A DNA stretch of 64,000 bases from Anticarsia gemmatalis (Eukaryota; Arthropoda; Insecta; Lepidoptera; Erebidae), in contig NC_134771.1 in the NCBI RefSeq assembly GCF_050436995.1, positions 2,397,501 through 2,461,500 of the forward strand. Direction: 5' to 3'. Of this stretch, positions 51,340-61,139 are shown in pieces; position 1 is the stretch's first letter, and each line of letters begins with the position of its first letter. Both the position numbers and the translations under genes were made by a program. The notes below the pieces were generated by a model. That model saw only the letters and a program-made list of their open reading frames with translations, was not told where the DNA came from and did not search any database.

Positions 51340-52150
51340 TAAGTTTGGCTTTTTTTCGCAAAATAACTGCATGGATTTCGATAGAATTTGGTCTTCAGAT
51401 AGTTTACAGTCTAGATTTAACTATAGGATATCTTTATCAATATAAAAATTGCAAAAACTAAGTTCGTCTGTTAGTTACACTTTCCGACTAAACTACTAAA
51501 CCGTTTGAACTAAATTTCAGCAATACAAAAGCTTATATCCTATACCAGAATTTCAATAAATTTCAGCAAAGAAAAAAACCACCAAAAATCTCTATTTTAC
51601 ATACTTTTATATCAAAATGTACCAACACATCTCACTTTTCAATAAATTTTGCTCAAATAATATTTTGACATCACAAAATATTACATTTCGCAAATCCCCA
51701 TGGGAAGGTGCTTTTGTAAATTTGTCTCGACGAGATAGAACAGGGTTGACTGGTTTTAACTCAAAGGGGGATGCTGCGAATAAAAGAAGTTTTGTATGAA
51801 ATCTTAACTCGTTTTAGTTTAAAGAATAATACGCCGATAAACCGTGATTTGCATGTATGTATGTATGTATGAATAATACCATGGTTACATTGATGTACTA
51901 ATAAAATACGTACTGTCTGTCTGTTTGTTATGCTTTTACGGCTAAATTGCTGTATCGACTTTGATGAAATTTTGTGTGCAGATAGATGAAGACATGAAAT
52001 GGGATATAGGTTGTTTTTTTATCTACACCTTGAGTATAGTTTTTGTACAGTGCAGTGTGGCTGAAAAATAATTTTATACAAAATCAACTCTAATAATTTT
52101 TGATTAAAAGAATTATCCTTTAAGCAACTAAAATAGGGGATGAAACTTTG
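51340..52150 (+). mobile_element. Several Helitron-like remnants
   Basis: Pieces are seen at 51345-51425 (ATGGATTTCGATAGAATTTG), 51455-51520 (AGTTCGTCTGTTAGTTACAC, CTAAACTACTAAACCG) and 51908-52060 (CTGTCTGTCTGTTTGTTATG, CGACTTTGATGAAATTTTGT). A (TATG)n tract lies at 51852-51870. None is complete. Confidence 0.45.
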
Positions 52151-52639
52151 AAGCTCTTGTAGTAAAAATAGACTTCAAAATGGTTTAAGAATCTTTATTT
52201 TAAGTGTTAGTAACAAGATGAATCCTTTATATTTCTAGACAATAGACCAAAGTTTTCATAATAACTATATCAAAATGATCATTTACAGTATCTTCCCAAG
52301 ATTTGTTCATCAAGATATAAATAATAGCATTAAGCAACAATAGCAGTTATTTCTCGTTATTTTTAAAAAGCTCTTGGGAATGCGTGTCCGAAAATAACCA
52401 CGCACACACCTACGTCACAATACCACTTTCGAATAGGTGAAAGTTGTTTCTATGTGTGAGTGGGGAAAAAATCAAATTTCGAATACGGAAGTGACGTTCT
52501 GATATGAGCACGCGAGCTTTCTGTTATGTGATGTTACGATGATTGTTAATCGTTTAATAGCTTTTATTATTGCGTAACGTTATTGAAAAATAGCCGTTAT
52601 TATAATTAATATTTGTTATTCAATAGTAAATTGATGGAA
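52151..52639. other. Stretch without gene
   Basis: Nothing recognised. Confidence 0.3.
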
Positions 52640-52745
52640 AAATTCTGTATGACAAGATGTATGGATGAGGTAAGAGATTTTTGTAAGGATACCAATGTCT
52701 GCAAACCCCTTTGGGGATAGGCGTGATATTATGTATGTATGTACT
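52640..52745 (+). mobile_element. LINE 3' end with tail
   Basis: TTCTGTATGACAAGATGTAT, GGATGAGGTAAGAGATTTTT, GTAAGGATACCAATG, CCCCTTTGGGGATAGGCGTG, then TATGTATGTATGTA. Confidence 0.6.
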
Positions 52746-52804
52746 AAATTGTTCTTGTCTGTTAAAGATATAACTTGCAACTCTTGTGCAACATTTTACT
52801 ATAA

Positions 52805-53128
52805 TATAATGAGTGACACAGAGTAGCTCGTGACTAAGTAATGACGCTTGCCGAAGTTGTACTGTAGATGGGTGACCATCTTATACATATCGAGTTCCTC
52901 CGCGTTTCAGAAGGCACGTTAAATTGTTAGCCCCGGCTGTCATTTTCAAAGATCTTTGATAGTCGTTACCAGTCAGAAGCTTGAAAGTCTGACAGCCAGT
53001 CTTACCGAAGGGTATTGTGTCATAACCCAGGTAACTGGGTTGTGGAGGTCTGATAGGCTGGTATTTAACTGCATCTAGAGAGACTGGAAGCCGACTCCAA
53101 CATAGTTGGAAGAAAGGTTAGCTGATGA
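52805..53128 (+). mobile_element. SINE 5S-B, near full-length copy
   Basis: Head: CGTGACTAAGTAATGACGCT, TGCCGAAGTTGTACTGTAGA and TGGGTGACCATC. The body is complete to GACTGGAAGCCGACTCCAAC and ATAGTTGGAAGAAAGG, with a short deletion near 53056. Confidence 0.75.
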
Positions 53129-53339
53129 TATCAAACAAAAAGTTATGTTTCACTACAATTGTGATAAGTACACGTTAGGAAGTAAATCAAGTATTATCAT
53201 TACGATGACAAAACTGTACGATAACGACTCAAAAACAAGCATCAAGTATAAACATTTTGCTAGTATTTTTACGTAACACGCCAACCATAACCAAATATCA
53301 TTGACCCTTGAACACTTGAAAAGCATCGGCCGAGAGATG

Positions 53340-53392
53340 TCAACTTAATTTGGTCGGGTATCAATGAGTAAATATGGCGGCTCTGTAGACAT
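53340..53392 (+). promoter_or_regulatory. Candidate promoter P4 with YY1-like site
   Basis: AATATGGCGGCTCTG contains ATGGCGGC, the YY1/Pho core usually found just downstream of transcription starts. It opens a CpG-rich patch (53390-53530, GTTCGCGCGACGG, GTGCGCCGAACTCGTTCG, CACGCGTCGCC) in otherwise AT-rich DNA. Confidence 0.4.
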
Positions 53393-53435
53393 ATGTTCGC
53401 GCGACGGAAACAGCCGAAGTGCGCCGAACTCGTTC
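53393..53435 (+). CDS. Candidate first coding exon (MFARRKQPKCAELV)
   Basis: ATG, 13 further codons and one base end at the donor GTTC|GTAAGTAG, in phase 1 like the other first exons. Residues 4-9 (RRKQPK) resemble the N-terminal RRKQxxP motif through which SALL, FOG and BCL11 zinc-finger proteins bind the NuRD complex. In those genes, too, the motif sits in a very short first exon. Here the last consensus proline is replaced by cysteine. The likeness may be chance: six residues are little evidence, and the protein's remainder lies outside the window. Confidence 0.3.
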
Positions 53436-53720
53436 GTAAGTAGGTCACACAGATACACTCACACTAGCTAATGCACACGCGTCGCCACTCATACCCATCG
53501 GCCAACGTCTCGTGATTACGCCGGGTGTGTAGCAAAAAAACAATGTTTTGTGTCAACACACTATGCGAATTTTCGAAATGACGTTTTTTTCATTGTGATT
53601 TTTTTTTTCGTTGCGAAATTTTTTTTTAAGAACTTTAGTAAAGTAATTTTGTGGTGTCAATTGGATGTTACAATGAAATATAATTAGAAAAAAGACAGTT
53701 TTCAATGTCATGATTAAACC
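53436..53720. other. CpG-rich patch and T-rich stretch after the candidate exon
   Basis: Bases 53440-53530 stay CpG-rich, then A- and T-runs follow. The minus-strand frame 53553-53783 overlaps a repeat and is not called. Confidence 0.35.
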
Positions 53721-53825
53721 CGTTGCTGACTTACTGCTGGGCAAGGCTCTCCTCTCAAACGAGGAGTTTAGCCTCGAGTCCACTACGCTGGCCTAGTATG
53801 GGACTTTGCATGCCCTCGAGAAATA
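53721..53825 (+). mobile_element. GCTGGGC repeat
   Basis: GTTGCTGACTTACTGCTGGG, CTCTCCTCTCAAACGAGGAG, CCTCGAGTCCACTACGCTGG and CTTTGCATGCCCTCGAG. Confidence 0.6.
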
Positions 53826-53831
53826 TATCAC

Positions 53832-54092
53832 TACATATTATAAAAATAAAATCCCCTCACCGTGTTAGCCTTTCTTTTCGCAACGAACTCAAAAACTGCT
53901 GAACGGATTTTCATCCAGCTTTCAACAATAGATAGAGACATTGTTAAAGAAGATTATAGTATAGGTATTATTTGTTAAGATACCCGGTTTAACCGATAGA
54001 TAAAGTGATTTTTGTGTTCGAGTTTGGTGTTTATTTTTTTAATAAGCCAGATGAAATTCTAGGTTAAGCCGGAGTAAAGCCGGGTGGGCTAA
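53832..54092 (+). mobile_element. Helitron-like element, fourth type
   Basis: ACATATTATAAAAATAAAAT, CACCGTGTTAGCCTTTCTTT, CAAAAACTGCTGAACGGATT and CAATAGATAGAGACATTGTT lead to GCCGGAGTAAAGCCGGGTGG and GCTAATA. It is the longest of the non-Lep1 copies; the ends are worn. A sister fragment is at 54840-54970. Confidence 0.5.
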
Positions 54093-54387
54093 TACAACCT
54101 AAAATATACATGAAATAAAACTCAATGAATTATCTAAAGATAATGAATAATAATTATTTATATAGCTATTAAGTAGTAACATACGGCATTGACCAATTTT
54201 AGTAATAAGCTAGTACCTAAGTTATGCAGATAGGCAGAATGCTAGGGCTTGCAGATACCTAGGCATTATAAAAATGGTTTCATCTTTTTTAGGCAAATTA
54301 AAATAAAATGTATTCGATTACTGTCACTTATTGGTAAGGGTAAAGATACTAAGATTTCATCTATAATATTATTTAATTAAACTAATA

Positions 54388-54655
54388 ATGTCCTATTGGG
54401 CGAGGGTCTCCTCCCGGAATGAGGGAGTGGTGAGTCTTCGAGTCCAAGATACTGGCCAAGTGTGGGTTGGGGACTATAAGTTTTAAAAAATCTATTAGCT
54501 ATGATTGTTCCACTGCTGGGCAAGGGTTTCTTCCCAGACGAGGGAAAAAGCAAAGTAGAGAACAAAAAACCTACTGTTAATTTTCTAATAATTTGCCCAT
54601 TTCTGGTTCATGACTGGGCAAAAGATGTTCCACTGCTGGGCAAAGAACCGTCCAC
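54388..54655 (+). mobile_element. Cluster of GCTGGGC repeat copies
   Basis: Three or four copies follow each other: from 54388 (ATGTCCTATTGGGCGAGG), from 54507 (TGTTCCACTGCTGGGCAAGG) and from 54590 (CATGACTGGGCAAAAG and GTTCCACTGCTGGGCAAAG). The minus-strand frame across them is a by-product. Confidence 0.6.
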
Positions 54656-54839
54656 TATGAAAGAATTCAAGCTTTAGTCAATCACGCTAGTTACTATCAC
54701 GTTGATAGTTTTGTCATCCTTAAAATATATTAATTACTGTTTAAAAAACCTTCAATACTCTTTGTTTTATTTATTTTATTGTTTATAACACGCACTAATG
54801 ACTTTAATACTCAGTTCTCAATTCTGTAATTATAAAACA

Positions 54840-54970
54840 AAGATCTTCGATACAACTGTTTGTGGGCAAAAATCTCGAAAACTACTGAACGGATTTTCAT
54901 GCGTATTTCACTAACGGATAGAGTGATTCAAGAAAAAGTTTTAACAGTATAATTTAGCAAAGTTATCATG
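54840..54970 (+). mobile_element. Helitron-like fragment, fourth type
   Basis: AATCTCGAAAACTACTGAAC, GGATTTTCATGCGTATTTCA and CTAACGGATAGAGTGATTC match the element at 53832. Confidence 0.5.
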
Positions 54971-55029
54971 ATTGTTGAAATTGTGGAAAAAAAAGTTATT
55001 AGTTTTTTATTCCTCTTGTCTTTCAGAAT

Positions 55030-55270
55030 ACAAACATAACATCACGGCAATTATAACTGAAAGTGTAGACAGAGGTATGAAAAAACCTTAGTATTTGCCA
55101 TTTTAAAATGGATTCTTTTTTTAAAATGTTTTTTCATTATGCATTAGTCTTATGTACCAAATAAAATTAACCCCTCCCTCATTACGGGACGAGACCCTTG
55201 CCGAGCAGTCGGACATTAAAGGGTTAATTTTTTTTTTATTAATGTCCCACCGCTGGGCACGGGTTCAAAG
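55030..55270. mobile_element. Family E tail and two GCTGGGC fragments
   Basis: Bases 55035-55085: ATAACATCACGGCAATTATA, CTGAAAGTGTAGACAGAGGT (family E, minus). Bases 55168-55215: CCCTCCCTCATTACGGGACG to CCGAGCAGTCGGACATTAA (minus). Bases 55237-55268: TTAATGTCCCACCGCTGGGC (plus). Confidence 0.5.
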
Positions 55271-55274
55271 TGTA

Positions 55275-56150
55275 AAGAGGCCTTCAGTTCATATACCCAG
55301 GAATTAGGGGGCGTACCTTCTTTCATTCTTTCATCTCTGCATAATCTAGGCAGCCCTAATACAAGTCTAGTATCAAACTAACGTGTTTCGAACTCTTGCT
55401 GAGCGGATAATCATCTAGTACGCTAGGTACACGTCAAGGTCTCCATGATTTTGTACGTAAAAGGAACATTTTGTGGGAAAATATTACAGTCTCGTTATAA
55501 TATTTTACATGATTAAGTAATGGTAGGTTTTTGAATAACTTTAAGCCGTTTGAGGGCTTAATAATGTTTAAAAAGGTAAGTAATGGATCTGCTTGAGATG
55601 TGATAGTGTATCCTGCGCCGGAACGTCAAGTATTCTAGGTAAAATGCATGTTCGCGTTAATTCCCCTAATATATTAGATTTAATGGACATGCAACGGGAA
55701 AGCTATAATGAAGTCTTAAATAAATTTAAGTTCCTGCTGAGTCTTTTGAATCTTTTTTTGTTTTATTTATCTGTAATTTATGAAATTACTTAACCTGTAG
55801 TTAATAACAAGATAATTTGTATGTACGTAGTCTTTTATCCCAGGATAAAGATTTCTGTGAGAATAAAAAAGCAGATTCCTGATGACAAGAAATTTTGTTT
55901 TCTGCTGTACAATATTCCACAGGAGCTACTCCCAATACTAGAGTAATCTATTAAAAAACTATTATCTTTTATATATCCTAATACTATATACCAGTTACGA
56001 CATACTCATAAGTACCTAGTATAAATACTATCAAGGAAAATGTGACGCTCGGGTTTTACCAAACAGCGTCACCTTGTACCAGTTATTGCATTTTAAACCT
56101 AAAAGGGCCATATGGCCAACAGCCCTTATGAAATAGGGTTGAAATATTAT
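55275..56150. other. Stretch without gene
   Basis: AT-rich. ACGTCAAGTATTCTAGGTAA and GCATGTTCGCGTTAATTCCC at 55622-55668 recall repeat F. No gene recognised; the 66-codon frame 55593-55793 lacks support. Confidence 0.35.
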
Positions 56151-56151
56151 G

Positions 56152-56222
56152 TTCTGCAACCAATGAGGGTACAGCGGGGGTGGCTCCGCCCTTAGGGTCG
56201 TGGGTTCGAGTCTTTTGACGCA
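56152..56222 (+). mobile_element. tRNA-like remnant
   Basis: CAACCAATGAGGGTACAGCG, GGGGTGGCTCCGCCC and GGTCGTGGGTTCGAGTCTTT. The last is a good B-box, but the sequence does not close into a tRNA cloverleaf. Confidence 0.4.
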
Positions 56223-56444
56223 AATGGATTTTTTTTGCAATTTATGTGTGTGTTTTTTTGCATGAGATGGCAATAGTTTTGCTTGCAATCTATGTGAGGG
56301 GGAAATAAATGAGGAATAAATAACGATGTTCTTTATGTCTTATCCTTAAGAATACATTTTCATCCTAATATAGGTCATGATTGACAAAAAAATTACTTCT
56401 ATCATTTTTCTTTTTTTGTACTATTTTTTTATTTATTAGGGCTT

Positions 56445-56550
56445 TAAAATTGGAAGTCCCAAAGAATGGCCATGGGTCTCCTCCCGTCATGAGGAAGGGG
56501 TTAGACCTTGAGTCCACCACGCTGGCCAAGTGCGGGTTGAGGACTTGGCC
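56445..56550 (+). mobile_element. GCTGGGC repeat, 5' word lost
   Basis: GGTCTCCTCCCGTCATGAGG, GGTTAGACCTTGAGTCCACC and CGCTGGCCAAGTGCGGGTTG. Confidence 0.65.
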
Positions 56551-56782
56551 AGTACATTTAATACTCTAAAAATAACATTTTCGCAACATATAGTTTAAGT
56601 TAATTTGCATTCTTAAACATGTCGCAATAAAAATACTTTTAAAATTGCACTCGATTTAGATCGATTGCACAAATCGATTGAATCATTCGATTTCACTTTA
56701 TTTATGAACAAATAATATAAGTGCACGTAACTATTTGTTGTATTTTAAATAACATTTGTAAGTAACAGTGATTCGTGAAGTA

Positions 56783-56940
56783 CTAGCTGATTCGCGTAGC
56801 TTTGCCTGAGTTCCATCCCCTATAAACCATTTACCTCTGGATTTTGAGTACATTTAGCGGTAGTTTATCTATTCAAACTGTCATGTTTATATGAGGATAA
56901 ACGCTATTGAATAGATAAACTCAGAACTCGGGGTTAGAAT
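56783..56940. mobile_element. MITE-1 copy inside a Helitron-like remnant
   Basis: The host end is CTAGCTGATTCGCGTAGC at 56783. MITE-1 occupies 56834-56934: left arm GTACATTTAGCGGTAGTTTA, right arm ACGCTATTGAATAGATAAAC. In the right arm the CTACCGCTAAATGTAC block is deleted, so this copy can no longer fold fully. Confidence 0.6.
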
Positions 56941-56979
56941 CGCTCTTTTACACTTTTAAACACACTAGATAATGACGGT

Positions 56980-57137
56980 TTGTTGTTTGTTTGTCGTATG
57001 GTTAGTGGTCAACCTAGTGTCAAAGTTGTTCAAGCCGCCCGAGAGGCCTTTGACGTGGCTTAACGACTGTTATCTTAGTAGAACAACCGGGACCGACTTT
57101 TAACGTGCCCTCCGAAGCACGGAAACGCCTAGTTTAA
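56980..57137 (-). mobile_element. SINE 5S-A, minus strand, with target-site duplication
   Basis: Body of 5S-A from GTCGTATGGTTAGTGGTCAA to CCTCCGAAGCACGGAAACGC; the 5S head is missing (5' truncation). The ten bases TAATGACGGT occur on both sides, at 56970-56979 and 57138-57147. This is direct evidence of insertion by the target-primed route used by LINEs and SINEs. Confidence 0.8.
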
Positions 57138-57244
57138 TAATGACGGTACAATCCCTATAAACTTTTTTGCCTTAACATCCATACATCTAGTCCTTATATG
57201 ACCGTATTTATGATATTAGTAGAATTAATAGATATTTGAGAAGC

Positions 57245-57275
57245 AGGTTGTTAATTGCACTCACCGGTCGGTAAA
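57245..57275 (+). mobile_element. SINE 5S-A, minimal fragment
   Basis: TTGCACTCACCGGTCGGTAA only, just before the A-box. Could be chance outside the matching word. Confidence 0.4.
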
Positions 57276-57924
57276 ATGACGAGTGAGGTTATATTTTATT
57301 GGTGATGTTAATATATGGATGTTGTCAGTTAATTTATGATATACAATGCTTTGTAGGTATATGACAAACCTCGAGTTTAGTGCGAAAGAGAGATGAAACT
57401 CAAATATTTTCTTAAATACAAAATAATTATACCACTTTCTGTAAGAGAATAATCGAATTATTTAACAAAAAAACTAAATTGCGTTGGGATGCTCAATTTT
57501 CACAAGGCGCAATAAGCTTACCCTTTAGAAACATGCATTTTATATTTTTTGCTTGACGTTTCGGCTAAGTTTACATAATTGAAGCAACCACAAGTTCAAG
57601 TAATAAAGTTATATGCATGTTCACATTAACTCCCATTTAAAATCAGTCAATGATCATGCCACGCGAAAGTATAAAAGTCATGAACACAATTTCTTCTAAC
57701 ACACAATTGCTAATATTTTGAAACTAGGAAGCTAACGCCACCATATTTAGTTCCATTGAACGCACTTAGAATGCAAAACATTGTTGATATAATTTGTAAC
57801 AGAGTAATAAACAATTCAAGTCATGAACACATTGGTTGTTGTCGATTGTTATTTTATTGTATCTCTTTGCCAAGAAAGACTTAAGAATTACTTTTGCAGC
57901 AAAATCCTTCTTGCTCTCATGAAA
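57276..57924. other. Stretch without gene
   Basis: Bases 57530-57580 (ATGCATTTTATATTTTTTGC, TTGACGTTTCGGCTAAG) recall repeat F. Otherwise nothing recognised. Confidence 0.35.
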
Positions 57925-58179
57925 TCTATACTATACTAATATTATAAAGCTGAAGAGTTTTGTTGTTTGTTTGAACGCGCTAATCTCAGACACTACTGAT
58001 CCGATTTGGAAAATTCTTTCAGTGTTAGATAGCCCATTTATCGAGGAAGGCTATAGGCTATATATCATCACGCTACGACCAATAGAAGCAGAGTACCAGT
58101 AAAAAATGTTACAAAAACGGGGAAAAATTTCACGCATTTTCTCTAATGTGACGCAAGCGAAGTTGCGCGGGTCAGCTAG
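57925..58179 (+). mobile_element. Lep1-type Helitron, complete
   Basis: It starts TCTATACTATACTAATATT (a CTATA duplication near the 5' end) after A and ends GCGCGGGTCAGCTAG before T (58180), 255 bp. Confidence 0.85.
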
Positions 58180-58227
58180 TATTAAATAAACATGCAACGT
58201 GAAAGTTTAAAAGGCACGATGTTTTAT

Positions 58228-58467
58228 ATCGTATGGTTAGTGGTCAACCTAGTGTCAAAGTTATTCAAGCCGCCCGAAAACCTTTGACATGCATAACGAC
58301 TGTTCTCTTAATCGACAAGAATCGGGACCGACTTATTACGTACCCTCCAAAGCACGGAGACGCCCAGTTCAAATACTACTATGCGGTCACCCATCCATGG
58401 AATGACCGCGCCAACATTTGCTTAACCCACATATCGTTTAACGACCGGTGAGCGCAACTGGCTATGG
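58228..58467 (-). mobile_element. SINE 5S-A, minus strand, full length
   Basis: Complement of the body and head: ATCGTATGGTTAGTGGTCAA, CCCTCCAAAGCACGGAGACG, ATGCGGTCACCCATCCATGG, CATTTGCTTAACCCACATAT and CCGGTGAGCGCAACTGGC. The + frame at 58233-58451 is a by-product. Confidence 0.75.
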
Positions 58468-58793
58468 GCTTTACCTAGGATTAGCAAACTAAAAATGATT
58501 TTCAAATAAGATTAGTCTAAATACTTGTCTAAAATCTAGATTTTCACAATCCAGACAGCTATCTAGCAGCTAAAATGTCTAAAAAACACGTATATTTAAG
58601 AAACCCTTAGCTATCGAATCTACAATTAACGTTTGTCCATAATTGGCTAGCCAAGACGTGTCATGGCCGATTCTAGCATTGTTTACTAAAGTCATAAAAA
58701 ATATGTATTTTTTCCTTCATAATGTGTATTATAGTCACGATATACTGGTAATGATACTGACTCAATGGCTTAGTGCGTAGTATGTATGAAATA
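58468..58793. other. Stretch without gene
   Basis: Nothing recognised. Confidence 0.3.
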
Positions 58794-59004
58794 CTAGTTT
58801 TTACCCGCCACTTTGTCCGCCATCTGAATTATCCCATGGGAATGCGTCATTTTTCCGGGGTAATAAGTAGCCTATGTCCTTTCTCGGGTATCAAAATATC
58901 TCCATACCAAACTTCATGCAAAATGATGCAGTAGTTTAGACGTGATTGCGTAACAGACAGATAGACAGACAGAGTTACTTTCGCATTTATAATATTAGTA
59001 TGGA
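58794..59004 (-). mobile_element. Hel-2 Helitron-like element, complete
   Basis: On the minus strand it runs from TCCATACTAATATTATAAAT (flanked by A, complement of T59005) to GGCGGGTAAAAACTAG (flanked by T, complement of A58793). It holds CTCTGTCTGTCTATCTGTC, CTAAACTACTGCATCATTTT and CCATGGGATAATTCAG. It defines both ends of the Hel-2 type, 211 bp. Confidence 0.75.
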
Positions 59005-59153
59005 TAATTTTCAATTATTTTAGGAAAAATAAAAGTTGACTTTCAACAACCTATGCTATCTAACCCACTGGAGAATTATTGATTTTGATCTATCTCGTAG
59101 AGGCTCAGCTAGAATCAGCCAGCGTTTGCAATGTTTCATACATGTATGAAAGA

Positions 59154-59399
59154 CTAGCTGACCCGCGCAACTTCGCTTGCGTCACATAAGAGAGAATCGG
59201 TCAACATTTTCCCCGTTTTTGTAACATCTTTTATTGCTACTCAGCTCTTATTGGTCGTAGCGTGATGATATATAGTCTATAGCCTTCCTCGATAAATGGA
59301 CTATCTAACACTGAAATAATTTTTCAAATCGGACCAGTAGTTCCTGAGATTAGCGCGTCCAAACAAACAAACTCTTCAGCTTTATAATATTAGTATAGA
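59154..59399 (-). mobile_element. Lep1-type Helitron, complete
   Basis: CTAGCTGACCCGCGCAAC after A (59153) to TTATAATATTAGTATAGA before T (59400), 246 bp. Confidence 0.85.
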
Positions 59400-59654
59400 T
59401 ATTTATTAATTTCAAAGTATTTTTAAATAGATAAATAATGACTAATGTTCTGCGATAGGATATAACTGTCAGATTACTGTCGGATAAGTTCCGTAGTAAA
59501 TAGTAATCAGTATTAATGGATAATTACTGGTTTTAATTGAACTAATATGTATGTATTTGCTAATGTCAGAAGTCAATTTATTACTGAAATTTGCAAGACA
59601 ATTGAACTGTTACACAAAGCATATTAGAGATATAGTTATTAGTTAAACAGTTTA

Positions 59655-59815
59655 GTACTCGCATCCATTCCGGATTTTCGAGATAAAAAATATCCTATGT
59701 CCTTTCTTGGTTTTTAAACAACCTTTGTACAAAGTTTCATCCAAATCGGTATAGTAGCTTAGGAACAGGCAAGAGATAAACACAGTTACTTTCGCATTTA
59801 TAATATTAGTAGGCA
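59655..59815 (-). mobile_element. Helitron-like remnant, Hel-2 5' part
   Basis: TATCCTATGTCCTTTCTTGG, CAAAGTTTCATCCAAATCGG and TTACTTTCGCATTTATAATA, TTAGTAGGCATGG. Confidence 0.6.
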
Positions 59816-60060
59816 TGGAATGTATGATTAAATTCTGTCAAATTCCCAAAAATCATTCAACACAAAATTATGTATTATTTTTGAGAATTTTATTGATTTT
59901 ATCCGTATTATTTTCTATCTTATCGTAGGATATCTACCCCTCATAGTAGCTTACCCTTCATTAGATAATATAACTTGACCCTATAGTAGATATGACCAAT
60001 TTTCGTTAACAAAATCGACTCTACGTTAACCTCTCTTTGACTCTTCCTGGTTAAACTTCC

Positions 60061-60092
60061 CATATGGTGGTGGGGTCAGCCTTTCTTATTCT
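60061..60092 (-). mobile_element. LINE reverse-transcriptase ORF end, tiny fragment
   Basis: CATATGGTGGTGGGGTCAGC and CTTTCTTA are the complement of the KKADPTT-like end seen at 15765. Confidence 0.45.
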
Positions 60093-60141
60093 TCATTCTA
60101 CGATAAACAATAATCGTTAAAATGTTCTTTTTTATACAAAA

Positions 60142-60392
60142 CTAGCTGACCCGCGTGAACTTCGCTTGCGTCACATATGAGAGAATGCGTCATAATTTTC
60201 CCCGTGTGTGTAACATTTCTCGTTGCTACTCCGCTCCTATTGGTCGTAGCGTCATGATATATAGCCTATAGCCTTCCTCAATAAATAGGCTATCTAACAC
60301 TGAAATAATTTTTCCAATCGGATCAGTAGTTCCTGAGATTAGCGCGTTCAAACAAACAAACAAACTCTTCAGCTTTATAATATTAGTATAGA
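60142..60392 (-). mobile_element. Lep1-type Helitron, complete
   Basis: CTAGCTGACCCGCGTGAAC after A (60141) to TTATAATATTAGTATAGA before T (60393), 251 bp. Confidence 0.85.
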
Positions 60393-60735
60393 TATAAGCC
60401 TAACCTAGACAAGCGATAATAATCCTTACTAAAGTGGCATTCGATTGAAAGAGTAATGATTTTGGTACACAAATAGCTTAGAATTTAGACTAGCTAGATA
60501 AAACATCACACCGGAAAAGCCAAAATACATGATCGGATTAGTTTCTATATAAATGATTTTATATTAAATAATTATCTCAGAAAATATCAACGGAAACAGA
60601 CTCAAAATTTAAATAGGACGTCCTTCTAGCTAGTAGGTGAAGTAAGGAGCAAAAGCTAGTATTAAACAAATCGTTTGTAGATGACCTAAAACACTGTTAC
60701 TATGTTTCCCGCGTAATCACATACACAAGTACATA
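60393..60735. other. Stretch without gene
   Basis: Bases 60600-60662 end in AGCAAAAGCTAG, perhaps a Helitron-like end. Nothing else recognised. Confidence 0.3.
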
Positions 60736-60737
60736 TA

Positions 60738-60775
60738 CACTCAATGTGTGTGTATGTGTGTGTGTGTGCGCGTGA
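60738..60775. repeat. (TG)n microsatellite
   Basis: TCAATGTGTGTGTATGTGTG, TGTGTGTGCGCGTG. Imperfect. Confidence 0.85.
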
Positions 60776-60933
60776 CTATTACTATGTGGTTATCGTAGGT
60801 CAGTTTTTTGCGACTGCAATATAGTTTTTATGTACATAAAACCTAGACTTAATTAATAAAAACCTAGCTTTTATGTAGCGTGGATTTTTCTTTGTTTTAT
60901 ATACTATATTAGAATTAATATGAGTAGAAATTT

Positions 60934-61125
60934 ACTAGCTGAAACACACGGCTTTGCTTAAGTATGTTTCATCCGCTTAGAAGTTGATTCTGGAAATTGT
61001 AGTCTATGTTTCATGCAGGGTATTCAACTATCTTTAAGCTAGATGTTCTTAAAACCTATTGAGTGGGTTAGCCTTGAAACCGTAGCAGAAGGAAATACAT
61101 TAGACAGTCAGATAGAGAAGCATAC
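60934..61125 (-). mobile_element. Helitron-like remnant
   Basis: CTAGCTGAAACACACGGCTT, AGTCTATGTTTCATGCAGGG, GTATTCAACTATCTTTAAGC and ACATTAGACAGTCAGATAGA. Confidence 0.5.
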
Positions 61126-61139
61126 ATACAGACAAAAAA

